Origin: Closterium sp. NIES-65
Taxonomy: Eukaryota > Streptophyta > Zygnematophyceae > Desmidiales > Closteriaceae
Length of the DNA: 64,000 bases
NCBI GenBank assembly: GCA_948144175.1
Contig: CANXME010002490.1
Coordinates: 141,001-205,000, forward strand
Direction of reading: 5' to 3'
Below, in pieces: positions 36,371 to 50,300 of this stretch (position 1 is the stretch's first letter; each line of letters opens with the position of its first letter). A program made the translations under genes and the position numbers. The notes below the pieces were generated by a model, which did not search any database, was not told where the DNA came from, and was given only the letters and a program-made list of their open reading frames with translations.

Positions 36371-37200
36371 TGTTGGTGCAACCCTATGGTTTGCACTCGG
36401 CTTGTTGTCCGTGTGCGTGCATGTGTGTGTGTCTATGGAATGGTATGAGGCCATGGGATAATATATATTTAATGCTTATAATTGTGTGTGAATGTTGAGT
36501 CATGATGTCGAGTGTATGTGTCGAGTCAATAGCGAGTTATCGCTAGACGCGTGTTACGCGGTCGTTTGTGTCTCGCGCGCGGTTTTTATTTTGTCGTGCG
36601 CGGTTTCTCTTTTGTCCTGTGTCGAACGTTCGGTGTGTCGCAGGTGTGTGCAGCAGATCCATCAACAACTCAAGGATGAGTTTGTGATGAAGAGCCGAGC
36701 CTTGGTGTCAATCCACAAGTGATTTCAAAGCTCGCCAAAAGGGTACACCTCAAGATATTGAAGATAGTTACATTACTTTGTGTAGTGTAACATTTCACTT
36801 GGTGTAGGCCCTAGTGAAGGGTAGTTTCGAGACCCTTCGTGGTTGGGGACAGTGTGGCACTGTTCCACATCACTGTACCTCGGCTCTTGGGGTTTGTAGG
36901 AGCTGGGAGTCATTCCCAACTCGTAACTCTTCCTAACTCTTCCTATCTTGTGTTCTAAGACCATAGTGGCTGCCATAGTGCCGTTCGTTCAAACCAACCC
37001 TGTGTCGTCAAAACTTGGTCAAATCGTGCGATCTAAATTGCCTATTGTAGGCGACAATAAGGCGCTCCAGATCCAAGTTGAATCAAGTCATTTGAAGCTG
37101 TGACCAAAACGCTATGAACGTTTGAATCCGCTGTGCAGAAATCCGACTGTGCACTCTATCTTTCGTTTTAGGCACATTAGAGCCTACTGTGACTATAACA
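36371..37200 (+). repeat. 3' long terminal repeat (830 bp)
   Basis: The partner of 30696-31525 at a constant offset of 5675 bp. Thirteen substitutions and no indels are seen by eye, six transitions and seven transversions. Examples are 30776 G versus 36451 C, and 30786 C versus 36461 A. The two LTRs were identical at insertion, so the differences are a clock, given a host mutation rate that I do not know. Confidence 0.96.
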
Positions 37201-37205
37201 TGGGG
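37201..37205. other. Target site duplication, right
   Basis: TGGGG, the partner of 30691-30695. Satellite B continues from here in register (CGGGGTGATGGAAAGC). Confidence 0.93.
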
Positions 37206-37849
37206 CGGGGTGATGGAAAGCGGGAGAATGGGGCGGGGTGATGGAAAGCGGGAGAATGGGGCGGGTGATGGAAAGCGGGTGAATGGGGCAGGGTGATGGA
37301 AAGCGGGAGAATGGGGCGGGGTGATGGAAAGCAGAAGAATGGGGCGGGGTGATGGAAAGCGGGTGATGGAAAGCGGGAGAATGGGGCGGGGTGATGGAAA
37401 TCGGGAAAATGGGGCGGGTGATGGAAAGCGGGAGAATGGGGCGGGGTGATGGAAAGAGGGAGAATGGAGAGGGTGATAGAAAGAGGGATAATTGGGCGGG
37501 GTGATGGAAAGCGGGAGAATGGAGCGGGGTGATGGAAACCGGGAGAATGGGGCGGAGTGATGGAAAGCGGGAGAGGGGCGGGGTGATGGAAAGAGGAAGA
37601 ATGGGGCGGGGTGGTGGAAAGCGGGAGAATGGGGCGGGATGATGGAAAGCGGGAGAATGGGGCGGGTAATGGGAAGAGGGAGAATGGGGCGGGGTGATGG
37701 AAAGCGGAAAAATTGGGGCGGGGTGGTGGAAAGCGGGAGAATGGGGCGGGGTGGTGGAAAGTGGGAGAATGGGGCGGAGTGATGGAAAGCGGGAGAATGG
37801 GGCAGGGTGATGGAAAGAGGGAGAATGGGGCGGGGTGATGGAAAGCAGG

Positions 37850-40800
37850 AGAATGGGGCGGGGTGATGGAAAGAGGGAGAATGGGGCGGGGTGATGGAAA
37901 GCGGGAGAATGGCGCGGGGTGGTGGAAAGCGGGAGAATGGGGCGGGGTGATGGAAAGCGGGAGAATGGGGCGGGTGATGGAAAGCGGGAGAATGGGACGG
38001 GGTGATGGAAAGCGGGAGAATCGGGCGGGGTGATGGATAGAGGAAGAATGGGGCGGAGTGATGGAAAGAGGAAGAATGGGGCGGGGTGATGGAAAGAGGG
38101 AGAATGGGCAGGGTGATGGAAAGCGGGAGAATGGGGCGCAGTGATGGAAAGTGGGAGAATGGGGCGGGGTGATGGACAGCGCGAGAATGGGGAGTGGTGA
38201 TGGAAAGCAGGAGAATGGGGCGAGGTGATGGAAAGAGGGAGAATGGGGCGGGGTGATGGAAAGCAGGAGAAGGGGGCGGGGTGATGGAAAGCGGGAGAAT
38301 GGCGCGGGGTGATGGAAAGCGGGAGAATGGGGCGGGGTGATGGAAAGAGGGAGAATGGGGAGGGGTGATGGAAACAGGGAGAATTGGGCGGGTTGATGGA
38401 AAGCAGGAGAATGGAGCGGGGTGATGGAAAGCGGGAGAATGGGGCGGGGTGATAAAAAGCGGGAGAATGGGGCGGGGTGATGGAAAGAGAGAAAATAGGG
38501 CAAGGTGATGGAAAGCGGGAGAATGGGGTGGTGTGATGGAAAGCGGGAGAATGGGGCGGGGTGATGGAAAGAGGGAGAATGGGGCGGGGTGATGGAAAGC
38601 GGGAGAATGGGGCGGGGTGATGGAAAGAGGGAGAATGGGGCGGGGTGATGGAAGGCGGGAGAATGGGGCGGGGTGACGCAAATCGGGAGAATGGGGTGGG
38701 GTGATGGAAAGCGGGAGAATGGGGCGGGGTGATGGAAAGCGGGAGAATGGGGCGGGGTGATGGAAGGCGGGAGAATGGGGCGGGGTGATGGAAAGCGGGA
38801 GAATGGGGCCGGGTGATAGAAAGCGGGAGAATGGGGCGGGGTGATGGAAATCGAGATAATTGGGCGGGGTGGTGGAAAGCGGGAGAATGGGGCAGGGTGG
38901 TGGAAAGCGGGAGAATGGGGCGGGGTGGTGGAAAGCGGGAGAATGGGGCGGAGTGATGGAAAGCGGGAGAATGGGGCGGGGTGGTGGAAAGCGGGAGAAT
39001 GGGGCAGTGTGGTGGAAAGCGGGAGAATGGGGCGGGGTGGTGGCAAGCGGGAGAATGGGGCGGGGTGGTGGAAAGCGGGAGAATGGGGCAGGGTGGTGGA
39101 AAGCGGGAGAATGGGGCGGGGTGGTGGAAAGCGGGAGAATGGGGCGGAGTGATGGAAAGCGGGAGAATGGGGCGGGGTGGTGGAAAGAGGGAGAATGGGG
39201 TGGGGTGATGGAAAGCAGGAGAATGGGGCGGGGTGATGGAAAGAGGGAGAATGGGGCGGGGTGATGGAAAGCGGGAGAATGGCGCGGGGTGGTGGAAAGA
39301 GGGAGAATGGGGCGGGATGATGGAAAGCGGGAGAATGGGGCGGGTGATGGAAAGCGGGAGAATGGGACGGGGTGATGGAAAGCGGGAGAATCGGGCGGGG
39401 TGATGGATAGAGGAAGAATGGGGCGGAGTGATGGAAAGAGGGAGAATGGGGCGGGGTGATGGAAAGAGGGAGAATGGGCAGAGTGATGGAAAGCGGGAGA
39501 ATGGGGCGGGGTGATGGAAAGTGGGAGAATGGGGCGGGGTGATGGACAGCGGGAGAATGGGGAGGGGTGATGGAAAGCAGGAGAATGGGGCGAGGTGATG
39601 GAAAGAGGGAGAATGGGGCGGGGTGATGGAAAGCGGGAGAATGGGGCGGGGTGATGGAAAGCGGGAGAATGGCGCGGGGTGATGGAAAGCGGGAGAATGG
39701 GGCGGGGTGATGGAAAGAGGGAGAATGGGGAGGGGTGATGGAAAGAGGGAGAATTGGGCGGGTTGATGGAAAGCGGGAGAATGGAGCGGGGTGATGGAAA
39801 GCGGGAGAATGGGGCGGGGTGATGGAAAGCGGGAGAATGGGGCGGGGTGATGGAAAGAGCGATAATAGGGCGAGGTGATGGAAAGCGGGAGAATAGGGTG
39901 GTGTGATGGAAAGCGGGAGAATGGGGCGGGGTGATGGAAAGAGGAAGAATGGGGCGGGGTGATGGAAAGCGGGAGAATGGGGCGGGGTGATGGAAAGAGG
40001 GAGAATGGGGCGGGGTGATGGAAGGCGGGAGAATGGGGCGGGGTGATGCAAATCGAGAGAATGGGGTGGGGTGATGGAAAGCAGGAGAATAGGGCAGGGT
40101 GATGGAAAGCGGGAGAATGGGGCGGGGTGATGGAAGGCGTGAGAAAGGGGCGGGGTGATGGATAGAGGGAGAATGGGGCGGGATGATGGAAAGCAGGAGA
40201 ATGGGGCGGGTGATGGAAAGCGGGAGAATGGGGCGGGGTGATGGAAAGAGGGAGAATGGGGCGGGTTGATGGAAAGAGGGAGAATGGGGAGGGGTGATGG
40301 AAAGAGGGAGAATTGGGCGGGGTGATGGAAAGCGGGAGAATGGAGAGGGGTGATGGAAAGCGGGAGAATGGGGCGGGGTGATGGAAAGCGGGAGAATGGG
40401 GCGGGGTGATGGAAAGCGGGAGAATGGGGCAGGGTGATGGTAGGCGGGAGAATGGGGCGGGGTGATGGAAAGAGGGAGAATGGGGTGGGGTGATGGAAAG
40501 CGGGAGAATGGGGCGGGTGATGGAAAGCGGGAGAATGGGGCGGGGTGATGGAATGCGGGAGAATGGGGCGGGGTGATGGAAAGCGACAGAATGGGGCGGG
40601 GTAATGGAAAGAGGGAGAATGGGCCGGGGTGATGGAAAGCGGGAGAATGGGGCGGTTTGATAGAAAGCGGGAGAATGGGGCGGGGTGATGGAAATCGAGA
40701 TAATTGGGCGAAGTGATGGAAAGCAGGAGAATGGGGCGGGGTGATGGAAAGCGGGAGAATGGGGCGGGGTGGTGGAAAGCGGGAGAATGGGGCAGGGTGG

Positions 40801-41300
40801 TGGAAAGCGGGAGAATGGGGCGAGGTGGTGGAAAGCGGGAGAATGGGGCGGAGTGATGGAAAGCGGGAGAATGGGGCGGGGTGATGGAAAGAGGGAGAAT
40901 GGGGCGGGGTGATGGAAAGCAGGAGAATGGGGCGGGGTGATGGAAAGAGGGAGAATGGGGCGGGGTGATGGAAAGCGGGAGAATGGCGCGGGGTGGTGGA
41001 AAGCGGGAGAATGGGGCGGGATGATGAAAAGCGGGAGAATGGGGCGGGTGATGGAAAGCGGGAGAATGGGACGGGGTGATGGAAAGCGGGAGAATTGGGC
41101 GGGGTGATGGATAGAGGAAGAATGGGGCGGAGTGATGGAAAGAGGGAGAATGGGGCGGGGTGATGGAAAGAGGGAGAATGGGCAGGGTGATGGAAAGTGG
41201 GAGAATGGGGCGGGGTGATGGAAAGTGGGAGAATGGGGCGGGGTGATGGACAGCGGGAGAATGGGGAGGGGTGATGGAAAGCAGGAGAATGGGGCAAGGT
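37850..41300. repeat. Higher-order repeat of about 1.37 and 1.70 kb in satellite B
   Basis: GGCGCGGGGTGGTGG occurs at 37911, 39281 and 40985. GGATAGAGGAAGAATGG occurs at 38035, 39405 and 41109. Both markers show the same offsets of 1370 and 1704 bp, so three copies of a block lie in tandem. The third interval contains about twelve extra monomers. Confidence 0.85.
38868..39190 (+). repeat. Block of GTGGTGG-type satellite B monomers
   Basis: About ten of twelve successive monomers carry GGTGGTGGAAAGC instead of GGTGATGGAAAGC. This removes the + strand TGA, so an open + strand frame of over 130 codons appears (38860-39264). It looks like local spread of one variant through neighbouring monomers, not a gene. 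Confidence 0.75.
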
Positions 41301-44300
41301 GATGGAAAGAGGGAGAATGGGGCGGGTTGATGGAAAGCGGGAGAATGGGGCGGGGTGATGGAAAGCGGGAGAATGGCGCGGGGTGATGGAAAGCGGGAGA
41401 ATGGGGCGGGGTGATGGAAATAGGGAGAATGGGGAGGGATGATGGAAAGAGGGACCATTGGGCGGGTTGATGGAAAGCGGCAGAATGGAGCGGGGTGATG
41501 GAAAGCGGGAGAATGGGGCGGGGTGATGGAAAGCGGGAGAATGGGGCGGGGTGATGGAAACAGAGATAATAGGGCGAGGTGATGGAAAGCGGGAGAATGG
41601 GGTGGTGTGATGAAAAGCGGGAGAATTGGGCGGGGTGATGGAAAGAGGGAGAATGGGGCGGGGTGATGGAAAGCGGGAGAATGGGGCGGGGTGATGGAAA
41701 GAGGGAGAATGGGGCGGGGTGATGGAAGGCGGGAGAATGGGGCGGGGTGATGCAAATCGAGAGAATGGGGTGGGGTGTTGGAAAGCAGGAGAATAGGGCG
41801 GGGTGATGGAAAGCGGGAGAATGGGGCGGGGTGATGGAAGGCGTGAGAAAGGGGCGGGGAGATGGATAGAGGGAGAATGGGGCGGGATGATGGAAAGCGG
41901 GAGAATGGGGCGGGTGATGGAAAGCGGGAGAATGGGGCGGAATGATGGAAAGAGGGAGAATGGGGCGGGTTGATGGAAAGAGGGAGAATGGGGAGGGGTA
42001 ATGGAAAGAGGGAGAATTAGGCGGGGTGATGGAAAGCGGGAGAATGGAGAGTGGTGATGGAAAGCGGGAGAATGGGGCGGGGTGATGGAAAGCGGGAGAA
42101 TGGGGCGGGGTGATGGAAAGCGGGAGAATGGGGCGGGGTGATGGAAGGCGGGAGAATGGGGCGGGGTGATGGAAAGAGGGAGAATGGGGCGGGGTGATGG
42201 AAAGCGGGAGAATGGGGCGGGTGATGGAAAGCGGGAGAATGGGGCGAGGTGATGGAATGAGGGAGAATGGGGCGGGGTGATGGAAAGCGAGAGAATGGGG
42301 CGGGGTATAGAAAGAGGGAGAATGGGCCGGGGTGATGGAAAGCGGGAGAATGGGGCGGTTTGATGGAAAGAGGGAGAATGGGGAGGGGTGATGGAAAGAG
42401 GGAGAATTGGCGGGGTGATGGAAATCGGGAGAATGGAGCGGGGTGATGGAAAGCGGGCGGGTTGATGGAAAGCGGGAGAATGGGGCGGGGTGATAGAAAG
42501 AGGGAGAATGGGGCGGGGTGATGGAAAGCGGGAGAATGGGGCGGGGTGATGAAAAGAGGGAGAATGGGGCGGGGTGATTAAAAGAGGGAGAATGGGGCGG
42601 GGTGATGGAAGGCGGGAGAATGGGGCGGGGTGATGCAAATCGAGAGAATGGGGTGGGGTGATGGAAAGCAGGAGAATAGGTCGGGGTGATGGAAAGCGGG
42701 AGAATGGGGCAGGGTGATGGAAGGCGTGAGAAAGGGGCGGGGTGATGGATAGAGGGAGAATGGGGCGGGATGATGGAAAGCGGGAGAATGGGGCGGGTGA
42801 TGGAAAGCGGGAGAATGGGGCGGGGTGATGGAAAGAGGGAGAATGGGGCGGGTTGATGGAAAGAGGGAAAATGGGGAGGGGTGATGGAAAGAGGGAGAAT
42901 TGGGCGGGGTGATGGAAAGCGGGAGAGTGGAGAGGGGTGATGGAAAGCGGGAGAATGGGGCGGGGTGATGGAAAGCGGGAGAATGGGGCGGGGTGATGGA
43001 AAGCGGGAAAATGGGGCGGGGTGATGGAAAGAGGGAGAATGGGGCGGGGTGATGGAAAGAGGGAGAATGGGGCGGGGTGATGGAAAGAGGGAGAATGGGG
43101 CGGGGTGATGGAAAGCGGGAGAATGGGGCGGGGTGATGGAAAGAGGGAGAATGGAGAGGGGTGATAGAAAGAGGGAGAATTGGGCGGGGTGATGGAAAGT
43201 GGGAGAATGGAGCGGGGTGATGGAAAGCGGGAGAATGGGGCGGGGTGATGGAAAGCGGGAGAATGGAGCGGGGTGATGGAACGAGGGAAAATGGGGCGGG
43301 GTGAAGGAATGCGGGAGAATGGGGCGGGGTGATGGAAAGAGGGAGAATGGGGCGGGGTGATGGAAAGCGGGAGAATGGGGCGGGTTGATGGAAAGCGGGA
43401 GAATGGGGCTGGGTGATGGAAAGCGGGAGAATGGGGCGGGGTGATGGAAAGCGGGAGAATGGGGCGGGGTGATGGAAAGCGGGAGAATGGGGCGGGGTGA
43501 TGGAAATCGGGAAGATGGGGCGGGGTGATGGAAAGCGGGAGAATGGGGTGGGGTGATGGAAAGAGGGAGAATGGGGCGGGGTGATGGAAGGCGGGAGAAT
43601 GGGGCGGGGTGATGGAAAGGGGGAGAATTGGGCAGGGTGATGGAAAGATGGAGAATGGGGCGTGGTGATGGAAGGCGGGAGAATGGGGCGGGGTGATGGA
43701 AAGAGGGAGAATGGGGCGGGGTGATACAAAGCAGGAGAATGGGGCGGGGTGATCGAAAGAGGGAGAATGGAGTGGGGTGATGGAAAGAGTGAGAATGGGG
43801 TGGGGTGATGGAAAGCGAAAGAATGGGGCCGGGTGTTGGAAAGCGGGAGAATGGGGCGGGGTGATGGAAATCGGGAGAATGGGGCGGGGTGATGGAAAGC
43901 GGAGAATGGGGCGGGGTGATGGAAATCGGGAGAATGGGGCGGGGTGATGGAACGCAGGAGAATAAGGCGGGGTGATGGAAAGCGAGAGAATGGGGCGGGG
44001 TGATGGAAAACGGGAGAATGGGATGGGGTGATGGAAAGTGGGAGAATTGGGCGGGGTGATGGATAGAGGGAGAATGGGGCGGGGTGATGGAAAGCGGGAG
44101 AATGGGCCGGGGTGATGGAAAGAGGGAGAATGGGGTGGGGTGATGGAAAGCGTGAGAATGGGGGGGGGTGATGGAAAGAGGGAGAATGGGGCGGGGTGAT
44201 GGAAGGTGGGAGAATGGGGCGGGGTGATGGAAAGCGGGAGAATTGGGCGGGGTGATGGAAAGCGGGAGAATGGGGCGGAATGATGGAAAGTGGGAGAATC

Positions 44301-47300
44301 GGGCGGGGTGATGGAAATCGGGAAAATGGGGCGGGTGATGGAAAGCGGGAGAATGGGGCGGGGTGATGGAAAGAGGGAGAATGGGGCGGGGTGATGGCAA
44401 GAGGGAGAATGGGGCGGGGTGATGGAAAGCTGGAGAATGGGACGGGGTGATGGAAAGAGGGAGAATGGGGCGGGGTGATGGAAAGCGGGAGAATAGGGCG
44501 GGGTGATGGAAAGCGGGAGAATGGGGCAGGGTGTTGTAAAGCAGGAGAATGGGGCGGGGTGATGGAAATCGGGAGAATGGGGCGGGGTTATGGAAAGCGG
44601 GAGAATAAGGCGGGGTGATGGAAAGCAAGAGAATGGGGCAGGGTGATGGAAAACTGGAGAATGGGATGGGGTGATGGAAAGTGGGAGAATTGGGCGGGGT
44701 GATGGATAGAGGGAGAATGGGGCGGGGTGATGGTAAGCGGGAGAATGGGGCGGGGTGATGGAAAGAGGGAGAATGGGGTGGGGTGATGGAAAGCGTGAGA
44801 TGGGGGGGGGGGTGATGGAAAGAGGGAGAATGGGGCGGGGTGATGGAAGGCGGGAGAATGGGGCGGGGTGATGGAAAGCGGGAGAATGGGGCGGGGTGAT
44901 GGAAATCGGGAAAATGGGGCGGGTGATGGAAAGTGGGAGAGTGGGGCGGGGTGATGGAAAGAGGGAGAATGGGGTGGGGTGATGGAAAGCGTGAGAATGG
45001 GGCGGGGTGATGGAAAGAGGGAGAATGGGGCGGGATAATGGAAGGCGGGAGAATGGGGCGGGGTGATGGAAAGCGGGAGAATTGGGCGGGGTGATGGAAT
45101 GCGGGAGAATGGGGCGGGGTGATGGAAAGTGGGAGAATGGGGCGGGGTGATGGAAATCGGGAAAATGGGGCGGGTCATGGAAAGCGGGAGAATGGGGCGG
45201 GGTGATGGAAAGAGGGAGAATGGGGCGGGGTGATGGAAAGAGGGATAATTGGGCGGGGTGATGGAAAGCGCGAGAATGGAGCGGGGTGATGGAAACCGGG
45301 AGAATGGGGCGGAGTGGTGGAAAGTGGGAGAATGGGGCGGGATGATGGAAAGCGGGAGAATGGGGCGGGTAATGGGAAGAGGGAGAATGGGGCGGGGTGA
45401 TGGAAAGCGGGAGAATGGGGCAGGGTGATGGAAAGCGGGAGAATGGGGCCGGGTGATAGAAAGCGGGAGAATGGGGCGGGGTGATGGAAATCGAGAGAAT
45501 TGGGTGAAGTGATGGAAAGCGGGAGAATGGGGCGGGGTGATGGAAAGCAGGAGAATGGGGCCGGGTGGTGGAAAGTGGGAGAATGGGGCGGGGTGGTGGA
45601 AAGCGGGAGATTGGGGCGGGGTGGTGGAAAGCGGGAGAATGGGCCGGGTTGATGGAAAGCTCGAGAATGGGGCGGGGTGATGGAAAGAGGGAGAATGGGG
45701 CGGGGTGATGGAAAGCGGGAGAATGGGGCGGGGTGAAGGAAAGCGGGAGAAGGGGGCAGGGTGTTTGAAAGCAGGAGAATGGGGCGGGGTGATGGAAATC
45801 GGGAGAATGGGGCGGGGTGATGGAACGCAGGAGAATAAGGCGGGGTGATGGAAAGCGAGAGAATGGGGCGGGGTGATGGAAAACGGGAGAATGGGATGGG
45901 GTGATGGAAAGTGGGAGAATTGGGCGGGGTGATGGATAGAGGGAGAATGGGGCGGGGTGATGGAAAGCGGGAGAATGGGGCGGGGTGATGGAAAGAGGGA
46001 GAATGGGGTGGGGTGATGGAAAGCGTGAGAATGGGGCGGGGTGATGGAAAGAGGGAGAATGGGGCGGGGTGATGGAAGGCGGGAGAATGGGGCGGGGTGA
46101 TGGAAAGCGGGAGAATTGGGCGGGGTGATGGAAAGCGGGAGAATGGGGCGGGGTGATGTAAAGCGGGAGAATGGGGCGGGGTGATGGAAATCGGGAAAAT
46201 GGGGCGGGTGATGGAAAGCGGGAGAATGGGGCGGGGTGATGGAAAGAGGGAGAATGGGGCGGGGTGATGGAAAGAGGGATAATTGGGCGGGGTGATGGAA
46301 AGCGGAGAATGGAGCGGGGTGATGGAAATCGGGAGAATGGGGCGGAGTGATGGAAAGCGGGAGAGGGGCGGGGTGATGGAAATCGGGAGAATGGGGCGGG
46401 GTGGTGGAAAGAGGGAGAATGAGGAGGGGTGATGGAAAGAGGGAGAATTGGGCGAGGTGATGGAAAGCGGGAGAATGGAGCGGGGTGATGGAAAGAGGGA
46501 GAACGGGGCGGGGTGATGGAAAGCGGGAGAATAGGGCGGGGTGATGGAAAGAGGGAGAATGGGGCGGGGTTATGGAAAGCGGGAGAATGGGGCGGGGTGA
46601 TGGAAAGAGGGAGAATGGGGCGGGGTGGTGGAAAGAGGGAGAATGGGGCGTGGTGATGGAAAGCGGGAGAATGGGGCGGGATGATGGAAAGAGGGAGAAT
46701 GGGGAGGGGTGATGGAAAGAGGGAGAATTGGGCGGGGTGATGGAAAGCGGGAAAATGGAGCGGGGTGATGGAATGAGGGAAAATGGGGCGGGGTGAAGGA
46801 ATGCGGGAGAATGGGGCGGGGTGATGGAAAGAGGGAGAATGGGGCGGGGTGATGGAAAGCAGGAGAATGGGGCGGGGTGATGGAAAGCGGGAGAATGGGG
46901 CTGGGTGATGGAAAGCGGGAGAATGGGGCGGGGTGATGGAAAGCGGGAGAATGGGGCGGGGTGATGGAAAGCGGAGAATGGGGCGGGGTGATGGAAATCG
47001 GGAGAATGGGGCGGGGTGATGGAAAGCGGGAGAATAAGGCGGGGTGATGGAAAGCGAGAGAATGGGGCGGGGTGATGGAAAACGGGAGAATGGGATGGGG
47101 TGATGGAAAGTGGGAGAATTGGGTGGGGTGATGGATAGAGGGAGAATGGGGCGGGGTGATGGAAAGCGGGAGAATGGGGCGGGGTGATGGAAAGAGGGAG
47201 AATGGGGCGGGGTGATGGAAGGCGGGAGAATGGGGCGGGGTGATGGAAAGGGGTAGAATCGGGCAGGGTGATGGAAAGATGGCGAATGGGGCGGGGTGAT

Positions 47301-50300
47301 GGAAGGCGGGAGAATGGGGCGGGGTGATGGAAAGAGGGAGAATGGGGTGGGGTGATAGAAAGCAGGAGAATGGGGCGGGGTGATGGAAAGAGGGAGAATG
47401 GGAGGGGTGATGGAAAGCGGGAGAATGGGGCAGGGTGTTGGAAAGCGGGAGAATGGGGCGTGGTGATGGAAATCGGGAGAATGGGGCGGGGTGATGGAAA
47501 GCGGAGAATGGGGCGGGGTGATGGAAATCGGGAGAATGGGGCGGGGTGATGGAAAGCGGGAGAATAAGGCGGGGTGATGGAAAGCGAGAGAATGGGGCGG
47601 GGTGATGGAAAACGGGAGAATGGGATGGGGTGATGGAAAGTGGGAGAATTGGGTGGGGTGATGGATAGAGGGAGAATGGGGCGGGGTGATGGAAAGCGGG
47701 AGAATGGGGCGGGGTAATGGAAAGAGGGAGAATGGGGTGGGGTGATGGAAAGCGTGAGAATGGGGCGGGGTGATGGAAAGAGGGAGAATGGGTTGGGGTG
47801 ATGGAAGGCGGGAGAATTGGGCGGGGTGATGGAAAGCTGGAGAGTTGGGCGGGGTGATGGAAAGCGGGAGAATGGGGCGGGGTGATGAAAGGCGGGAGAA
47901 TGGGGCGGGGTGATGGAAAGAGGGAGAATGGAGAGGGGTGATAGAAAGAGGGAGAATTGGGCGGGGTGATGGAAAGCGGGAGAATGGAGCGGGGTGATCG
48001 AAAGCGAGAGAATGGGGCGGGGTGATGGAAAGCGGGAGAATGGGGCGGGGTGATGGAAAGAGGGAAAATGGGGCGTGGTGATGGAAAGAGGGAGAATGGG
48101 GCGGGGTGATGGAAAGCGGGAGAATGGGGCGGGGTGATGGAAAGAGGGAGAATGGGTCGGGGTGATGGAAAGCGGGAGAATGGGGCGGGGTGATGGAAAG
48201 AGGGAGAATGGGGCGGGGTGATGGAAAGAGGGAGAAAGGGACGGGGTGATGGAAAGCGGGAGAATGGGGCGGGGTGATGGAAAGAGGGAGAATGGGGAGG
48301 GGTGATGGAAAGAGGGAGAATTGGGCGGGGTGATAGAAAGCGGGAGAATGGAGCGGGGTGATGGAAGGAGGGAAATGGGGCGGGGTGATGGAATGCGGGA
48401 GAATGGGGCGGGGTGATGGAAAGAGGGAGAATGGGGCTGGGTGATGGAAAGCGGGAGAATGGGGCGGGGTGATGGAAAGCGGGAGAATGGGGCGGGGTGA
48501 TGGAAAGCGGGAGAATGGGGCGGGGTGATGGAAAGCGGGAGAATGGGGCGGGGTGATGGAAATCGGGAAAATGGGGCGGGGTGATGGAAAGCGGGAGAAT
48601 GGGGCGGGGTGATGGAAAGAGGGAGAATGGGGCGGGGTGATGGAAGGCGGGAGAATGGGGCAGGGTGATGGAAAGGGGGAGAATTGGGCAGGGTGATGGA
48701 AAGATGGAGAATGGGGCGGGGTGATGGAAGGCGGGAGAATGGGGCGGGGTGATGGAAACAGGGAGAATGGGGCGGGGTGATAGAAAGCAGGAGAATGGTG
48801 CGGGGAGATGGAAAGAGGGAGAATGGGGAGGGGTGATGGAAAGAGTGAGAATGGGGCAGGGTGTTGGAAAGCGGGAGAATGGAGTGGGCGGGGTGATTGA
48901 AAGCGGGAGAATGGAGCGGGGTGATGGAAAGCGGGAGAATGGGGCCGGGTGATGGAAAGAGGGTGAATGGGGCGGGGTGATGGAAAGCGGGAGAATGGGG
49001 CGGGGTGATGGAAAGCGGGAGAATGGGGCGGGGTGATGGAAAGAGGGAGAATGGGTCGGGGTGATGGAAAGCGGGAGAATGGGGCGGGTTGATGGAAAGA
49101 GGGAGAATGGGGCGGGGTGATGGAAAGAGGGAGAAAGGGATGGGGTGATGGAAAGCGGGAGAATGGGGCGGGGTGATGGAAAGAGGGAGAATGGGGAGGG
49201 GTGATGGAAAGAGGGAGAATTTGGCGGGGTGATAGAAAGAGGGAAAATGGGGCGTGGTGATGGAAAGCGGGAGAATGGGGCGGGGTGATGGAAAGAGGGA
49301 GAATGGGTCGGGGTGATGGAAAGCGGGAGAATGGGGCGGGGTGATGGAAAGAGGGAGAATGGGTCGGGGTGATGGAAAGCGGGAGAATGGGGCGGGGTGA
49401 TGGAAAGAGGGAGAATGGGGCGGGGTGATGGAAAGAGGGAGAAAGGGACGGGGTGATGGAAAGCGGGAGAATGGGGCGGGGTGATGGAAAGAGGGAGAAT
49501 GGGGAGGGGTGATGGAAAGAGGGAGAATTGGGCGGGGTGATAGAAAGCGGGAGAATGGAGCGGGGTGATGGAAGGAGGGAGAATGGGGCGGGGTGATGGA
49601 AAGCGGGAGAATGGGGCGGGGTGATGGAAGGAGGGAGAACGGGGAGGGGTGATGGAAAGAGGGAGAATGGGGCGGGGTGATGGAAAGCGGGAGAACGGGG
49701 CGGGGTGATGGAAAGAGGGAGAATGGGGAGGGGTGATGGAAAGAAGGAGAATTGGGCGGGGTGATGGAAAGCGGGAGAATGGAGCGGGGTGATGGAAGGA
49801 GGGAAAATGGGGCGGGGTGATGGAATGCGGGAGAATGGGGCGGGTTGATGGAAAAAGGGAGAATGGGGCTGGGTGATGGATAGCGAGACAATGGGGCGGG
49901 GTGATGGAAAGCGGGAGAATGGGGCGGGGTGATGGAAAGCGGGAGAATGGGGCGGGGTGATGGAAAGCGGGAGAATGGGGCGGGGTGATGGAAATCGGGA
50001 AAATGGGGCGGGGTGATGGAAAGCGGGAGAACGGGGCGGGGTGATGGAAAGAGGGAGAATGGGGCGGGGTGATGGAAGGCGGGAGAATGGGGCGGGGTGA
50101 TGGAAAGGGGGAGAATTGGGCAGGGTGATGGAAAGATGGAGAATAAAGCGGGGTGATGGAAGGCGGGAGAACGGGGTGGGGTGATGGAAAGAGGGAGAAT
50201 GGGGCGGGGTGATAGAAAGCAGGAGAATGGTGCGGGGAGATAGAAAGAGGGAGAATGTGGAGGGGTGATGGAAAGAGTGAGAATGGGGCAGGGTGTTGGA

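Larger units (their letters stand above)
30696..37200 (+). mobile_element. Ty1-copia LTR retrotransposon, full length but defective
   Basis: A 6505-bp element with two 830-bp LTRs, a primer binding site, one gag-pol reading frame in the order gag, protease, integrase, reverse transcriptase, RNase H (the copia order), and a polypurine tract. It is flanked by a 5-bp TGGGG duplication and sits within a satellite B monomer. The LTRs start TGTT and end AACA. By eye they differ at 13 of 830 positions with no length change, about 1.6 percent. Two lesions probably prevent autonomous movement: a TAA at 34539-34541 and Lys in place of the integrase catalytic Glu at 33900-33902. I cannot assign it to a named lineage. 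Confidence 0.97.
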
